Source: Bacteroidota bacterium
GTDB taxonomy: Bacteria; Bacteroidota; Ignavibacteria; Ignavibacteriales; SURF-24
Assembly (NCBI GenBank): GCA_030706145.1
Contig: JAUZPB010000013.1
Span: forward strand, 1 to 64,000
Direction of reading: 5' to 3'
Length of the DNA: 64,000 nucleotides
In this document: positions 28,218-36,105 of the stretch, piece by piece
Numbering within the stretch: the first letter of the stretch is position 1
Layout: each line of letters opens with the position of its first letter
Program-made: the position numbers and the translations under genes
Notes under the pieces: model-generated
What the model was told of the DNA's origin: nothing
The model's input: only the letters and a program-made list of their open reading frames with translations
Database searches by the model: none

Positions 28218-29141
28218 ATGAAAATTGCTCATATTTCAGATCTCCATATTTGTTCGAAACTTAGACATTCCAATATTAAAAGAACTCGTTTTCTACTTAA
28301 CTATATTGTGGAAAATAATTATGACCATATAGTAATTTCAGGCGATATTACAGATAATGCCGAAACAAAAGATTTTAAGATATTTAGAGAGATTCTAGAG
28401 CAGTTTGACTTGCTCGATTCACATAAGGTGTCTCTTGTAATTGGGAACCATGATATTTTTGGAGGTATTCAAACTGTTGATGATATATTAGATTTTCCTT
28501 CTAGGTGTCAGAAAGTCTCTTACAAAAGTAAAATTAATCAATTTGGTGAATACTTCCTTGAAACATTCTCTCACGCCTTCCATCCTAATGACTCAGATTT
28601 ATTTCCTTATGTCAAAAACCTGGGGGACGCTGCCCTTATAGGTATTAACTCAATTGCAGAATATTCACACCTTAAAAATACTTTTGCTGCTAAAGGAAAA
28701 GTTTCTAAAGAGGAAATCGCTGGGATTCAAAGAATTTTTAGCTCAAAAGAATATTTAGGTAAAATTAAAATTGTGCTTATTCACCACCACTTCTTTAAAT
28801 ATCCAGATGAATTCTCCTCTTCAGAACCGAACCTTTGGAGAAAAATCGAAGGCAATATGATGAAATTGACTAAAAAAAAGAGAATTCTTAAACTCTTTGC
28901 AAATAATAATGTAAAGCTTATACTTCATGGCCATATACATGGGAATTGTGAATATACCAGAAACAATATAAAAATAATTAATGCGGGGTTAACTTTTAAC
29001 GATATAAATGCAAATCTTGTTCAATTTAACTCTATCACTATTGAAAAAGGTGAGATCTTTAATGAGACTGTTACTTTAGATCGAAGTTGGAAAAGCATCG
29101 GAAAACTAAGTATATTAGGCAATAGGGCTGCAAATTTCTGA
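28218..29141 (+). CDS. Calcineurin-like metallophosphoesterase (PlcP-like candidate)
   Basis: A 307-residue cytoplasmic phosphoesterase with all metal-binding motifs: HISDLH (D8, H10), SGDITDN, GNHD (about residue 77), LIHHH and LHGHIHG (H237, H239). It has no signal peptide. Its size, its direct neighbour (an MGDG-synthase-like glycosyltransferase), the Pho-box repeats upstream and the pst operon downstream fit a PlcP-type enzyme, which in proteobacteria removes phosphate head groups from phospholipids during phosphate starvation to give diacylglycerol. Family membership is clear; this specific substrate is inference. Other members act on cyclic nucleotides or nucleic acids. Confidence 0.85.
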   Translation: MKIAHISDLHICSKLRHSNIKRTRFLLNYIVENNYDHIVISGDITDNAETKDFKIFREILEQFDLLDSHKVSLVIGNHDIFGGIQTVDDILDFPSRCQKVSYKSKINQFGEYFLETFSHAFHPNDSDLFPYVKNLGDAALIGINSIAEYSHLKNTFAAKGKVSKEEIAGIQRIFSSKEYLGKIKIVLIHHHFFKYPDEFSSSEPNLWRKIEGNMMKLTKKKRILKLFANNNVKLILHGHIHGNCEYTRNNIKIINAGLTFNDINANLVQFNSITIEKGEIFNETVTLDRSWKSIGKLSILGNRAANF

Positions 29142-29258
29142 GAAAACCTGCTATTTTTTATATATCTGAAAAATACCTCCACCATATAAACTGGTCTTAT
29201 CAGAAAATGTATCTTTTTATGGATAAAACCTGTTCAAATAATTTTTAAATATTATATA

Positions 29259-30398
29259 ATGAGAAAAGAAAAATACTTCCTTATGTTTTTGAGAACGGGT
29301 GGTGGCCATTTAGCTCCAGCTAGATCAGTTGAAGAATATCTTAAAAAGAACTACTCTGAAAAAATTGAACCAGTATTAATCGATGGATTGCATTCAAGTC
29401 CTTCTTATCTAAAGTTTATTGTTGAGGATGGTTATAGAATACTGCAGAACAGGGCAAAATGGTATTATGAATTACTTTATGCTATAAATAAGATCATTCC
29501 TTTTGCAAAATTAAGTGATTTACTTGTCTCGAATCGTATTAAGCCTGTAATTAAAAAGAGGATTATAGAGGAAAAGCCGGATAAAATTGTAATATTTCAT
29601 TTCTTTTTAATCAGACCTGTCTTTGAAATTCTAAAGGAACTAGGCGTAAATATTCCGGTCATAACTGTTGTTACAGATCCCTTTATTGCTCATCCAATTT
29701 GGTTTCTAAATCGCAAACAAACTTTTATTGTCTTTAGCGAACGCTTGAAGAACTATGCTCTTAGAAGAAAAGTATCTTCTGAGAACCTTCATGTTTTTCC
29801 TTTTATACTGAATGAAAAATTTTCAAACCCAATTCCTAAAGATCAGATTCCACAGCTGAAGAAGTCCTTGGGATTTCAGGAAGATAAAAAAATTGTTTTA
29901 ATTGTAGGTGGTGGAGACGGAATTCCAAAGGGGGAGAGAATAGTTCGAAATCTGATAGAAGGTGTGGACTCTGCACAAATTGCAGTAGTATGCGGAAAAA
30001 ATAAAAAATTCTTTCAGTCTGTCCAAAAAATGAAAGAAAATTATGAACTCTCTACTCTTAAGGTCTTTCAATATGTGGATTTTATTTATGAGCTTTTAAA
30101 TATTTCTGATATTGTAATTACAAAATGTGGCGCCTCTACGTTTATGGAAATCCTGATGATAAAGAAAATTCCTGTCGTGAACAACTATATATGGGAGCAG
30201 GAAAAGGGAAACGTTGAGTTTCTTGTTATGAATAACCTTGGAATTTATGAAAGGAATATAAAAAAACTTCCTTTACTTATTAGACGCCTTTTATGCGAAC
30301 CAGACGTGTATAATTTATTCCTCAATAATATTGAAAAAGCACATCTTAGAAATGGAACCCCTGATGTTTCAGAATTTATTGTAAATTTTTCACTCTAG
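29259..30398 (+). CDS. MGDG-synthase-like (GT28) glycosyltransferase
   Basis: A 379-residue glycosyltransferase. The N-terminal half begins LRTGGGHLAPARSV (G14-H17), the signature of the monogalactosyldiacylglycerol synthase/UgtP group, with a hydrophobic membrane-contact region (YELLYAINKIIP) and ITVVTDPF. The C-terminal half is of the Glyco_tran_28 type, with VGGGDGIPKGERIVRNLI and the donor-binding segment ITKCGASTFMEILMIKKIPVV. Such enzymes move galactose or glucose from the UDP-sugar to diacylglycerol at the inner face of the membrane. It lies 117 bp after the metallophosphoesterase on the same strand and probably shares its promoter. The sugar and acceptor are not proven by sequence; MurG-like function is unlikely because the GGGH loop differs. 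Confidence 0.83.
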   Translation: MRKEKYFLMFLRTGGGHLAPARSVEEYLKKNYSEKIEPVLIDGLHSSPSYLKFIVEDGYRILQNRAKWYYELLYAINKIIPFAKLSDLLVSNRIKPVIKKRIIEEKPDKIVIFHFFLIRPVFEILKELGVNIPVITVVTDPFIAHPIWFLNRKQTFIVFSERLKNYALRRKVSSENLHVFPFILNEKFSNPIPKDQIPQLKKSLGFQEDKKIVLIVGGGDGIPKGERIVRNLIEGVDSAQIAVVCGKNKKFFQSVQKMKENYELSTLKVFQYVDFIYELLNISDIVITKCGASTFMEILMIKKIPVVNNYIWEQEKGNVEFLVMNNLGIYERNIKKLPLLIRRLLCEPDVYNLFLNNIEKAHLRNGTPDVSEFIVNFSL

Positions 30399-30458
30399 GG
30401 CATCAGTAATTTATTCTCGTAATTGTGTTATCAGGAAAATATTTTTATTGAATATGCA

Positions 30459-30482
30459 ATTATTTAATAGTTATTAAATAAT
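30459..30482. terminator. AT-only 10-bp inverted repeat before the pst Pho box
   Basis: ATTATTTAAT (30459-30468) and ATTAAATAAT (30473-30482) pair perfectly around a 4-nt loop, 60 bp after the glycosyltransferase stop. It may be a weak terminator or an operator. With no G-C pairs its stability is low. Confidence 0.35.
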
Positions 30483-30501
30483 CCCGCCTAGCACTCTTCA
30501 A

Positions 30502-30530
30502 TGTTAAGAAATTGTTAAGTTTATGTTAAG
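30502..30530 (+). promoter_or_regulatory. Putative Pho box of the pst operon
   Basis: TGTTAAG occurs three times at an exact 11-bp step (30502, 30513, 30524), with a degenerate fourth unit TTTTAAC at 30534. This is the direct-repeat geometry of PhoB/PhoP boxes and lies about 90-120 bp before pstS, the expected target. A PhoB/PhoR pair is not in the window. Confidence 0.75.
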
Positions 30531-30620
30531 CTATTTTAACCAACCTTCTTTTTAATTATTTTTTTTTAGCTGATTTTATAAAAATGACGAATAAATAATA
30601 TTAACATAATGGAGTAAATC

Positions 30621-31418
30621 ATGTTCAAGAAGTATTTCTTCCTCTCTGCAATGCTTTTAACTCTCCTTACAATGTTCTTTGGGTGTGGGAAGGCTAAAGT
30701 TCCAATTACAATGGCAGGCTCTACAGCTTTTCAACCCTTTGCTGAGAAACTTGCTGACCAATATATGCAGTCTCATAATAACGTTACTATTACGGTCCAG
30801 GGTGGAGGTTCTGCTGTTGGCATTCAGTCGGCGAATTCTGGCGCTGCACAGATTGGTATGGCCGACCTTGTAACTCTGCCACAGGAAGCCAAATCACTCG
30901 ATGCTATTGTTGTGGCTAAAGACGGTATTGCAGTTGTCGTTAATCCTAAAAATACAGTTACTAATCTTACTACTGATCAGGTCCGTGATATTTTTAATGG
31001 GAAAATTACTAATTGGAAAGAACTTGGAGGCTTAGATGCTCCAATTACTGTGGTCTCTCGTGAGGCAGGCTCCGGCACAAGATCTTCATTTGAACAGATT
31101 ATAAAAGATATTAATCTTAAAAGAGATGCTTTAATTCAGGATTCAAACGGTACAATAAGAGAAACAGTGGCAAATGATGCAAATGCTGTGGGATATATTT
31201 CTCACGGACTCATAAATGAAAAAGTTAAAGCTCTTAAGATCGATGGACAAGAAAGCACTGCTGAATCTATAACAAGTGGTAAATATAAGCTGGTAAGACC
31301 AATTTTCTTGCTCGTTAAAGGTCAACCCCAAGGTGAGATCAAAAACTTTATCGATTATATCCTTTCCTCTGAAGGGCAGCAGACAATTAAATCAAATGGA
31401 CTGCTCCCAGCTAAATAA
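30621..31418 (+). CDS. pstS: Phosphate ABC transporter substrate-binding lipoprotein
   Basis: A 265-residue lipoprotein: leader of about 21 residues with a lipobox ending FFGC (C22), so it is probably anchored to the periplasmic face of the inner membrane or to the outer membrane. The mature protein has PstS/SphX features: ITMAGSTAFQPFAEKL, the IGMADL and ITNWKELGG segments, and the phosphate-loop motif SREAGSGTRSSFEQ. It delivers phosphate to PstC/PstA. First gene of pstS-C-A-B-B, preceded by 11-bp-periodic Pho-box repeats. Confidence 0.95.
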   Translation: MFKKYFFLSAMLLTLLTMFFGCGKAKVPITMAGSTAFQPFAEKLADQYMQSHNNVTITVQGGGSAVGIQSANSGAAQIGMADLVTLPQEAKSLDAIVVAKDGIAVVVNPKNTVTNLTTDQVRDIFNGKITNWKELGGLDAPITVVSREAGSGTRSSFEQIIKDINLKRDALIQDSNGTIRETVANDANAVGYISHGLINEKVKALKIDGQESTAESITSGKYKLVRPIFLLVKGQPQGEIKNFIDYILSSEGQQTIKSNGLLPAK

Positions 31419-31470
31419 AATAGTACTAAAGAAAATCTTATAGAGAAGATGTTAATTACAAGGTATAATA

Positions 31471-32328
31471 ATGAAGTCGCTTAGTGAAAAAGGAGTTCGC
31501 AGAATATTAATGGCAGTTGCATTCTCAGCTATTTCGGCGCTACTGCTAATAACTTTATTTATCATAAATGAGGGGGTGCCTTTCATTTTCAAATATGGAG
31601 TAGGGAATTTTTTATTCTCATCTGACTGGCACCCGCAGCAGATGAAGTTTGGCATATTTCCTATGATTACAGCTTCACTATGGGTAACCTTTGGAGCTAT
31701 GCTCCTCGGGGCTCCTTTAGGTGTGGCCGTCGCTCTTTTTTTGAGTGAATATGTTCCAAGACCTATAATGAGAATTATTAAACCAACTATTGAGCTCTTA
31801 GCTGCTATCCCTTCGGTCGTTTATGGATTTATTGGTGTAATAGTCCTTGCTCCTTTAATTAGAAATTATCTGGGTGGCCCGGGACTGTCGCTTTTATCTG
31901 GCTCAATTATTCTTGGAATTATGATACTTCCTACTGTTATTAGTATCTCAATTGATTCAATCCTCGCCGTACCTCAGTCTTACAGGGAAGGCTCTCTGGC
32001 TTTAGGTGCTACTACTTGGCAGACAATCAATATGGTTACAGTAAAGGCCTCAAAATCAGGAATTATTGCTAGTATTATTCTAGGACTTGGACGTGCAATA
32101 GGAGAGACTATGGCCGTCATTATGGTTGCCGGAAATTCCGTAAACATGCCTCATTCGGCTTTGGATTCCGTAAGAACCTTAACTGCAAATATTGCTCTTG
32201 AAATGAGCTATGCCACTGGCCTTCATCGACAGGCTCTTTTTGCAACTGGCGTCGTCTTGTTTGTAGGTATTATTATTCTGAATTCAATTGCTAGCATTGC
32301 ATTAAGAAAAAGGATGGTGAAAGGATGA
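31471..32328 (+). CDS. pstC: Phosphate ABC transporter permease PstC
   Basis: A 285-residue inner-membrane permease with about six helices. It has the MetI-like permease fold with the coupling loop EGSLALGATTWQTINMV (about residues 172-188) that contacts the ATPase. An ATG preceded by AAGGTATAA follows pstS by 52 bp. It overlaps pstA by 4 bp, which indicates translational coupling and a PstC-PstA heterodimer. Confidence 0.94.
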   Translation: MKSLSEKGVRRILMAVAFSAISALLLITLFIINEGVPFIFKYGVGNFLFSSDWHPQQMKFGIFPMITASLWVTFGAMLLGAPLGVAVALFLSEYVPRPIMRIIKPTIELLAAIPSVVYGFIGVIVLAPLIRNYLGGPGLSLLSGSIILGIMILPTVISISIDSILAVPQSYREGSLALGATTWQTINMVTVKASKSGIIASIILGLGRAIGETMAVIMVAGNSVNMPHSALDSVRTLTANIALEMSYATGLHRQALFATGVVLFVGIIILNSIASIALRKRMVKG

Positions 32329-33167
32329 TGAGACTTAATCCTAGGTATGTTCAACGTGGAGCTGTTTTTGTTTTAGGTGGCGCTACAGTTTTAACACTGC
32401 TTATATTAATTTTTATTATATTTTTTATTCTAGAAAAAGGCCTGCCTGTTCTGACTCTAAACTTTCTTACTGGCAATCCTGAAGATCTGGGCCGTAAAGG
32501 TGGAATATTTCCTGCAATAATTGGTTCAATTATTCTTCCTCTTCTTGCAATTCTGATTGCAACACCTTTGGGAATATTTACTTCTGTTTATCTTTCCGAA
32601 TATACAAGGGAATCAAAGTTAACTAGACTTATAAGATTCGGTACTGATTGTCTTGCTGGTATTCCTTCGATCATCTTTGGTCTCTTTGGCTATATCTTCT
32701 TTGTTATTACTCTTGAGATGGGCTGGTCAATCCTTTCCGGTGCCCTTACGCTTGCTGTAATGATCCTCCCTACAATCATTAGAACCTCTGAAGAAGCCAT
32801 TAGAGCAGTACCAAAGACATACCGCGAAGTTAGCTTTTCATTGGGCGCAACAGGCTGGCAAACTGTAAAAAAAGTCATTTTGCCAAATGCACTTCCAGGA
32901 ATTGTTACAGGTATTATGCTTAGCATTGGTCGCTCAATCGGTGAAACAGCAGCCGTTATATTTACTGCTGGCTCTTCTTTGAGACTGCCTACTTCAATTT
33001 TTGATTCTACAAGGACTATGGCTGTACACTTTTATATTCTGGCAAGAGAGGGAATTTCTCAGGAAAATGCTTACGGAACTGCAGCGACACTTATTATTGC
33101 TGTCCTTTTAGTTAACCTGACTGCTTACTGGCTCATGAACAGATTCATTGCTAAAAGAAGAAGCTGA
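32325..33167 (+). CDS. pstA: Phosphate ABC transporter permease PstA
   Basis: A 280-residue permease, about six transmembrane helices, with the coupling segment EVSFSLGATGWQTVKKVILP (about residues 168-187) and IGETAAVIFTAG, typical of PstA. It pairs with PstC to form the phosphate channel. The stop codon lies inside a 15-bp tandem duplication (33156-33185). Confidence 0.94.
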   Translation: MMRLNPRYVQRGAVFVLGGATVLTLLILIFIIFFILEKGLPVLTLNFLTGNPEDLGRKGGIFPAIIGSIILPLLAILIATPLGIFTSVYLSEYTRESKLTRLIRFGTDCLAGIPSIIFGLFGYIFFVITLEMGWSILSGALTLAVMILPTIIRTSEEAIRAVPKTYREVSFSLGATGWQTVKKVILPNALPGIVTGIMLSIGRSIGETAAVIFTAGSSLRLPTSIFDSTRTMAVHFYILAREGISQENAYGTAATLIIAVLLVNLTAYWLMNRFIAKRRS

Positions 33168-33185
33168 TTAAGAAGAAGCTGATTA
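33156..33185. repeat. Perfect tandem 15-bp duplication across the pstA stop
   Basis: AGAAGAAGCTGATTA is present twice without a gap (33156-33170 and 33171-33185), with a degenerate third unit to about 33200. The first copy includes the last codons and the stop of pstA, the second supplies another in-frame TGA. Confidence 0.9.
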
Positions 33186-33251
33186 AGAAAAAGCTTATAT
33201 AAGTAATAACCGGATACAAAAGGCAGATATTGTAATTTTTTAAGGCATTAA

Positions 33252-34007
33252 ATGACTACAAAATTTCAAATACATAACTTTAGTTTTTTCTTCAAAGATC
33301 AACAGATCCTGAAGAATTTAGAATTCCAGATCCCTTCAAATGAAATATTTGGCATTATTGGACCTGCTGGATCAGGAAAAACAACTTTCCTCAGGGCTCT
33401 GAACCGGATGAATGACCTGGAAACTGAGATCAGCCATAAAGGCAATATACTTATGGATCAAAATGATATTTATACAGATGATTTCGATGTGGTTTCTCAT
33501 AGAAAGAAAGTCGGAATGGTCTTTGCAATGCCTGTTCCTCTTCCAATGAGTATATATGAAAATGTTGTATATGGACCAAGACTCTCAGGTATAAAAGATA
33601 GAAGAGCTCTGGATGGATTGGTAGAAAATAGCCTTAAGGCTGCATTTCTCTGGGATGAGGTCAAAGACCGCCTTAAAACTTCCGGTATGCGGCTCTCTGG
33701 TGGACAACAGCAGAGACTTTGTCTGGCAAGGGTCCTGGCAATGCAACCTGAAGTAATTCTACTTGATGAACCCTGCTCCGGACTTGATCCAATATCAACT
33801 GCAAAAATTGAAGATGCTCTTACAGAACTAAAAAAACAATATACAATTGTACTTGTAACTAACAATACAAAACAGGCTGCAAGAGTAGCCGATAAGACTG
33901 CTTTTTTTCTGATGGGTGAGTTAGTTGAACTTGGCCTTACAAAACAAATTTTTACTTCACCTGTAAAAAAACAAACAAACGATTACATAACCGGTAGATT
34001 TGGATAA
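33252..34007 (+). CDS. PstB-like ATPase with degenerate Q- and H-loops
   Basis: A 251-residue ABC ATPase of the PstB family. Walker A GPAGSGKTT (about residues 37-45), signature LSGGQ (148-152), Walker B VILLDEP and D-loop SGLDP are intact. Two catalytic positions are changed: the Q-loop Gln is alanine (VFAMP, A92) and the switch histidine is asparagine (VTNN, N204). Both losses are exact substitutions in an otherwise uninterrupted protein, so it is not a decaying pseudogene by appearance. Its partner at 34020 keeps Q and H but has lost the signature. The pair is therefore predicted to form an obligate heterodimer under the PstC-PstA channel. It lies 84 bp after pstA and 12 bp before the second ATPase. 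Confidence 0.88.
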   Translation: MTTKFQIHNFSFFFKDQQILKNLEFQIPSNEIFGIIGPAGSGKTTFLRALNRMNDLETEISHKGNILMDQNDIYTDDFDVVSHRKKVGMVFAMPVPLPMSIYENVVYGPRLSGIKDRRALDGLVENSLKAAFLWDEVKDRLKTSGMRLSGGQQQRLCLARVLAMQPEVILLDEPCSGLDPISTAKIEDALTELKKQYTIVLVTNNTKQAARVADKTAFFLMGELVELGLTKQIFTSPVKKQTNDYITGRFG

Positions 34008-34019
34008 GAATTTATTAAA

Positions 34020-34784
34020 ATGACTACAGAAAAAAATAAAATTGAAATTTCTGGGCTCGACCTATATTACGGAAAGTTCCACGCTCTGCAATCAGTAAGT
34101 ATGCCAGTTCAAAAAAATTTGATTACGGCTCTTATTGGACCTTCAGGCTGCGGAAAATCTACTCTTCTTAGATGCCTTAATCGTATGAACGACCTGATAA
34201 GTGGAGTTAAAGTAACAGGAAAAGTGCTCCTTGATCAGAGCGACATTTATAGCCCCACATTTGAAGTAACAGAACTTAGAAAACGTGTTGGTATGGTCTT
34301 TCAAAGACCAAATCCTTTCCCTCTTTCTATATATGATAATGTGGTTTATGGCCTTAAGGTTGCTGGTATGAATAACCGAAAGAAAATGGAAGAGATCGCT
34401 GAAAAGAGCCTTATGGGCGCTTGGTTGTGGGATAATGTAAAAGATAAACTTCATCACTCGGCTCTTGAGCTTCCACTAGACCAGCAGCAGAGACTATGTG
34501 TAGCCCGTTTGCTTGCAATTGAGCCCGAAGTGATACTTATGGATGAACCTTGTTCAGCCTTAGATCCTATTGCTACAATGAAAATTGAAGAACTAATGTT
34601 GGAATTAAAGAAAAATTATACAATCGTCATTGTTACACACAATATGCAACAGGCTGCCCGAGTTTCTGACTTTACAGGATATATGCTCTTGGGCAAAATG
34701 ATCGAATTTAATGTGACAAAAGATATCTTTACCCGGCCAAAGGAAAAACTGACAGAAGAGTATATCTCGGGAAAATACGGATGA
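34020..34784 (+). CDS. pstB: PstB-like ATPase with degenerate signature motif
   Basis: A 254-residue ABC ATPase very similar to PstB. Walker [11 protein letters not shown]-loop VFQRPNPFP (Q95), Walker B VILMDEP and switch VTHN (H207) are all intact. The ABC signature LSGGQ is replaced by LPLDQ (151-155), so this subunit cannot complete an ATP site in a homodimer. Combined with the upstream ATPase, its Walker motifs would face that partner's intact LSGGQ and form one consensus site. Terminal gene of the pst operon, ending inside a perfect hairpin shared with the convergent phoU. Confidence 0.9.
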   Translation: MTTEKNKIEISGLDLYYGKFHALQSVSMPVQKNLITALIGPSGCGKSTLLRCLNRMNDLISGVKVTGKVLLDQSDIYSPTFEVTELRKRVGMVFQRPNPFPLSIYDNVVYGLKVAGMNNRKKMEEIAEKSLMGAWLWDNVKDKLHHSALELPLDQQQRLCVARLLAIEPEVILMDEPCSALDPIATMKIEELMLELKKNYTIVIVTHNMQQAARVSDFTGYMLLGKMIEFNVTKDIFTRPKEKLTEEYISGKYG

Positions 34785-34803
34785 TCACACTTATGTGATC
34801 ATC
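34780..34803. terminator. Bidirectional hairpin between pstB and phoU
   Basis: GATGATCACA (34780-34789) and TGTGATCATC (34794-34803) form a perfect 10-bp stem with a CTTA loop. It overlaps the pstB stop codon. T-runs are weak on both sides. Confidence 0.65.
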
Positions 34804-34816
34804 TCTTGTATCTTAG

Positions 34817-35500
34817 TTAATTTACATCCTCACTTTTCTTTCTGAGCTTCTTTTGATGTGAAATAAATTCAGCATCAACATAAAATACCAGATTTTCTGC
34901 TATGTTAGTAGCATGGTCTGCCATGCGTTCAATTTGCCTGGTTAAGAGGATCAAATGCGAGCAAGGCTCGATCATCGCTTGGTCAGTTTGCATCTTTGAA
35001 ACCAGAAATTTGAAATTTTCCTTATTCATCTTATCTACTGTCTCATCTGAATCAAGTACTTTTTGGGCAAGTTCGGTATTTGAGTTAATAAAAGAATCTA
35101 TGGCATCTTTTACCATCTGCTGCGACTGTTTCCCCATTTCAAGTAATTTTGATTCAACGATCAGATTATGATTTTCACTGGTCTTTTTTACACGCTGCGC
35201 TATATTGACGGCAATATCACCACATCTTTCTAGCTCATTATTTATAAGTAATGCAGACATAACAAATCTGAGGTCGGTCGCAACTGGTTGAAATAATGCA
35301 AGAATGTTTTCACATTGGGTTTTTATTAGATTTTCATATGCATCAATCTCATGGTCCCTTGCTTTTATTCCCCTGAGAAGTTCAATGTCCCCATTTTCTA
35401 ATGCCATAGTGGCCCTGCCTACCTGTTCATCAACAATTGACGCCATTTTTATAAGGTTTACTTTGAGGTTCTCAATTTCCTTTACGAAATTATCTTGCAT
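34817..35500 (-). CDS. phoU: Phosphate signalling regulator PhoU
   Basis: A 227-residue all-helical protein made of two three-helix PhoU repeats. The metal-binding motifs are ExxxD-like in each half: NNELERCGDIAVNIAQ (about 85-100) and TRQIERMADHATNIAEN (about 190-206). It represses the Pho response when phosphate is ample by linking Pst to the PhoR kinase. It is encoded opposite to the pst genes and convergent with them, so unlike the usual pst-phoU arrangement it is not co-transcribed. No PhoR or PhoB gene is present here. Confidence 0.95.
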   Translation of the reverse strand: MQDNFVKEIENLKVNLIKMASIVDEQVGRATMALENGDIELLRGIKARDHEIDAYENLIKTQCENILALFQPVATDLRFVMSALLINNELERCGDIAVNIAQRVKKTSENHNLIVESKLLEMGKQSQQMVKDAIDSFINSNTELAQKVLDSDETVDKMNKENFKFLVSKMQTDQAMIEPCSHLILLTRQIERMADHATNIAENLVFYVDAEFISHQKKLRKKSEDVN

Positions 35501-35537
35501 GACTATACTCTTAAATACAATAATAATGATTTATTAA

Positions 35538-35558
35538 AGGGCACATAAAATGTGCCTT
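35538..35558 (-). terminator. Short hairpin upstream of phoU
   Basis: GGCACAT-type arms (GCACAT 35541-35546, ATGTGC 35550-35555, extended by G-C and G-U pairs) with a 3-nt loop. It could end the minus-strand receiver gene transcript or lie in the phoU leader. Confidence 0.4.
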
Positions 35559-35685
35559 ATTTATGATTAAAATAAGCGAATTTCGGCTTTATGTAAACAC
35601 ATTTATGCAAAATAAAGATGATTTATTGAAGTAATATCTAAAAAATTTAAGCGCAGATACATGGAGCTTTTCAGAAGAAATTCTC

Positions 35686-36105
35686 TTATACAACTGCCCT
35701 ATGCGTGTTATAACCCATATAACATATTAGTCTTACAGCTTCTTCATATTCAGAAATATCAATTGGTTTTGTAAAAAAATCGTATGCACCCAGCTGTTTT
35801 GCACGTAATTTATCTCCGTCTTCACTTGAAGATGTGAACATTATAATTTTTGTTTCGTTAAAAAGATGCTGGTTATCTCTTATTTGGGAAAGTATTTCAA
35901 ATCCACTTTGATCAGGCAGGTTAACATCTAACACAATGAGCCCTGGTATTTCTTCATCTTTTTTTAATCTTGATTCTGACAGATACTCCAGTGCAGAAGC
36001 CCCATCTTTTAAGACTGTAAGCTTAGCACCGATTCCAAGTTTGTTAAAAAACATATTGAATAAAAATATATCACCCTGATTATCTTCGATCAATAAGATT
36101 TCCAT
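35686..36105 (-). CDS. Single-domain response regulator (Rcp1-like)
   Basis: A 139-residue receiver domain without output domain: acidic pair in LIEDNQGD, phosphoacceptor in LIVLDVNLPD (about D56), Thr/Ser in MFTSSSED and Lys in FFTKPIDI. The N-terminal EDNQGDIFLF and long beta3-alpha3 loop resemble Rcp1-type regulators that relay phosphate between kinases. Divergent from the flagellar operon across a 439-bp spacer. The partner kinase is unknown. GAGGCG precedes the start. Confidence 0.88.
   Translation of the reverse strand: MEILLIEDNQGDIFLFNMFFNKLGIGAKLTVLKDGASALEYLSESRLKKDEEIPGLIVLDVNLPDQSGFEILSQIRDNQHLFNETKIIMFTSSSEDGDKLRAKQLGAYDFFTKPIDISEYEEAVRLICYMGYNTHRAVV

Noticed and set aside
33252-34784. 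The two PstB genes as a decaying duplicate pair (pseudogenes)
   Set aside because: Both are uninterrupted and full length, with intact Walker motifs, and the lost motifs are complementary, which random decay would not predict.
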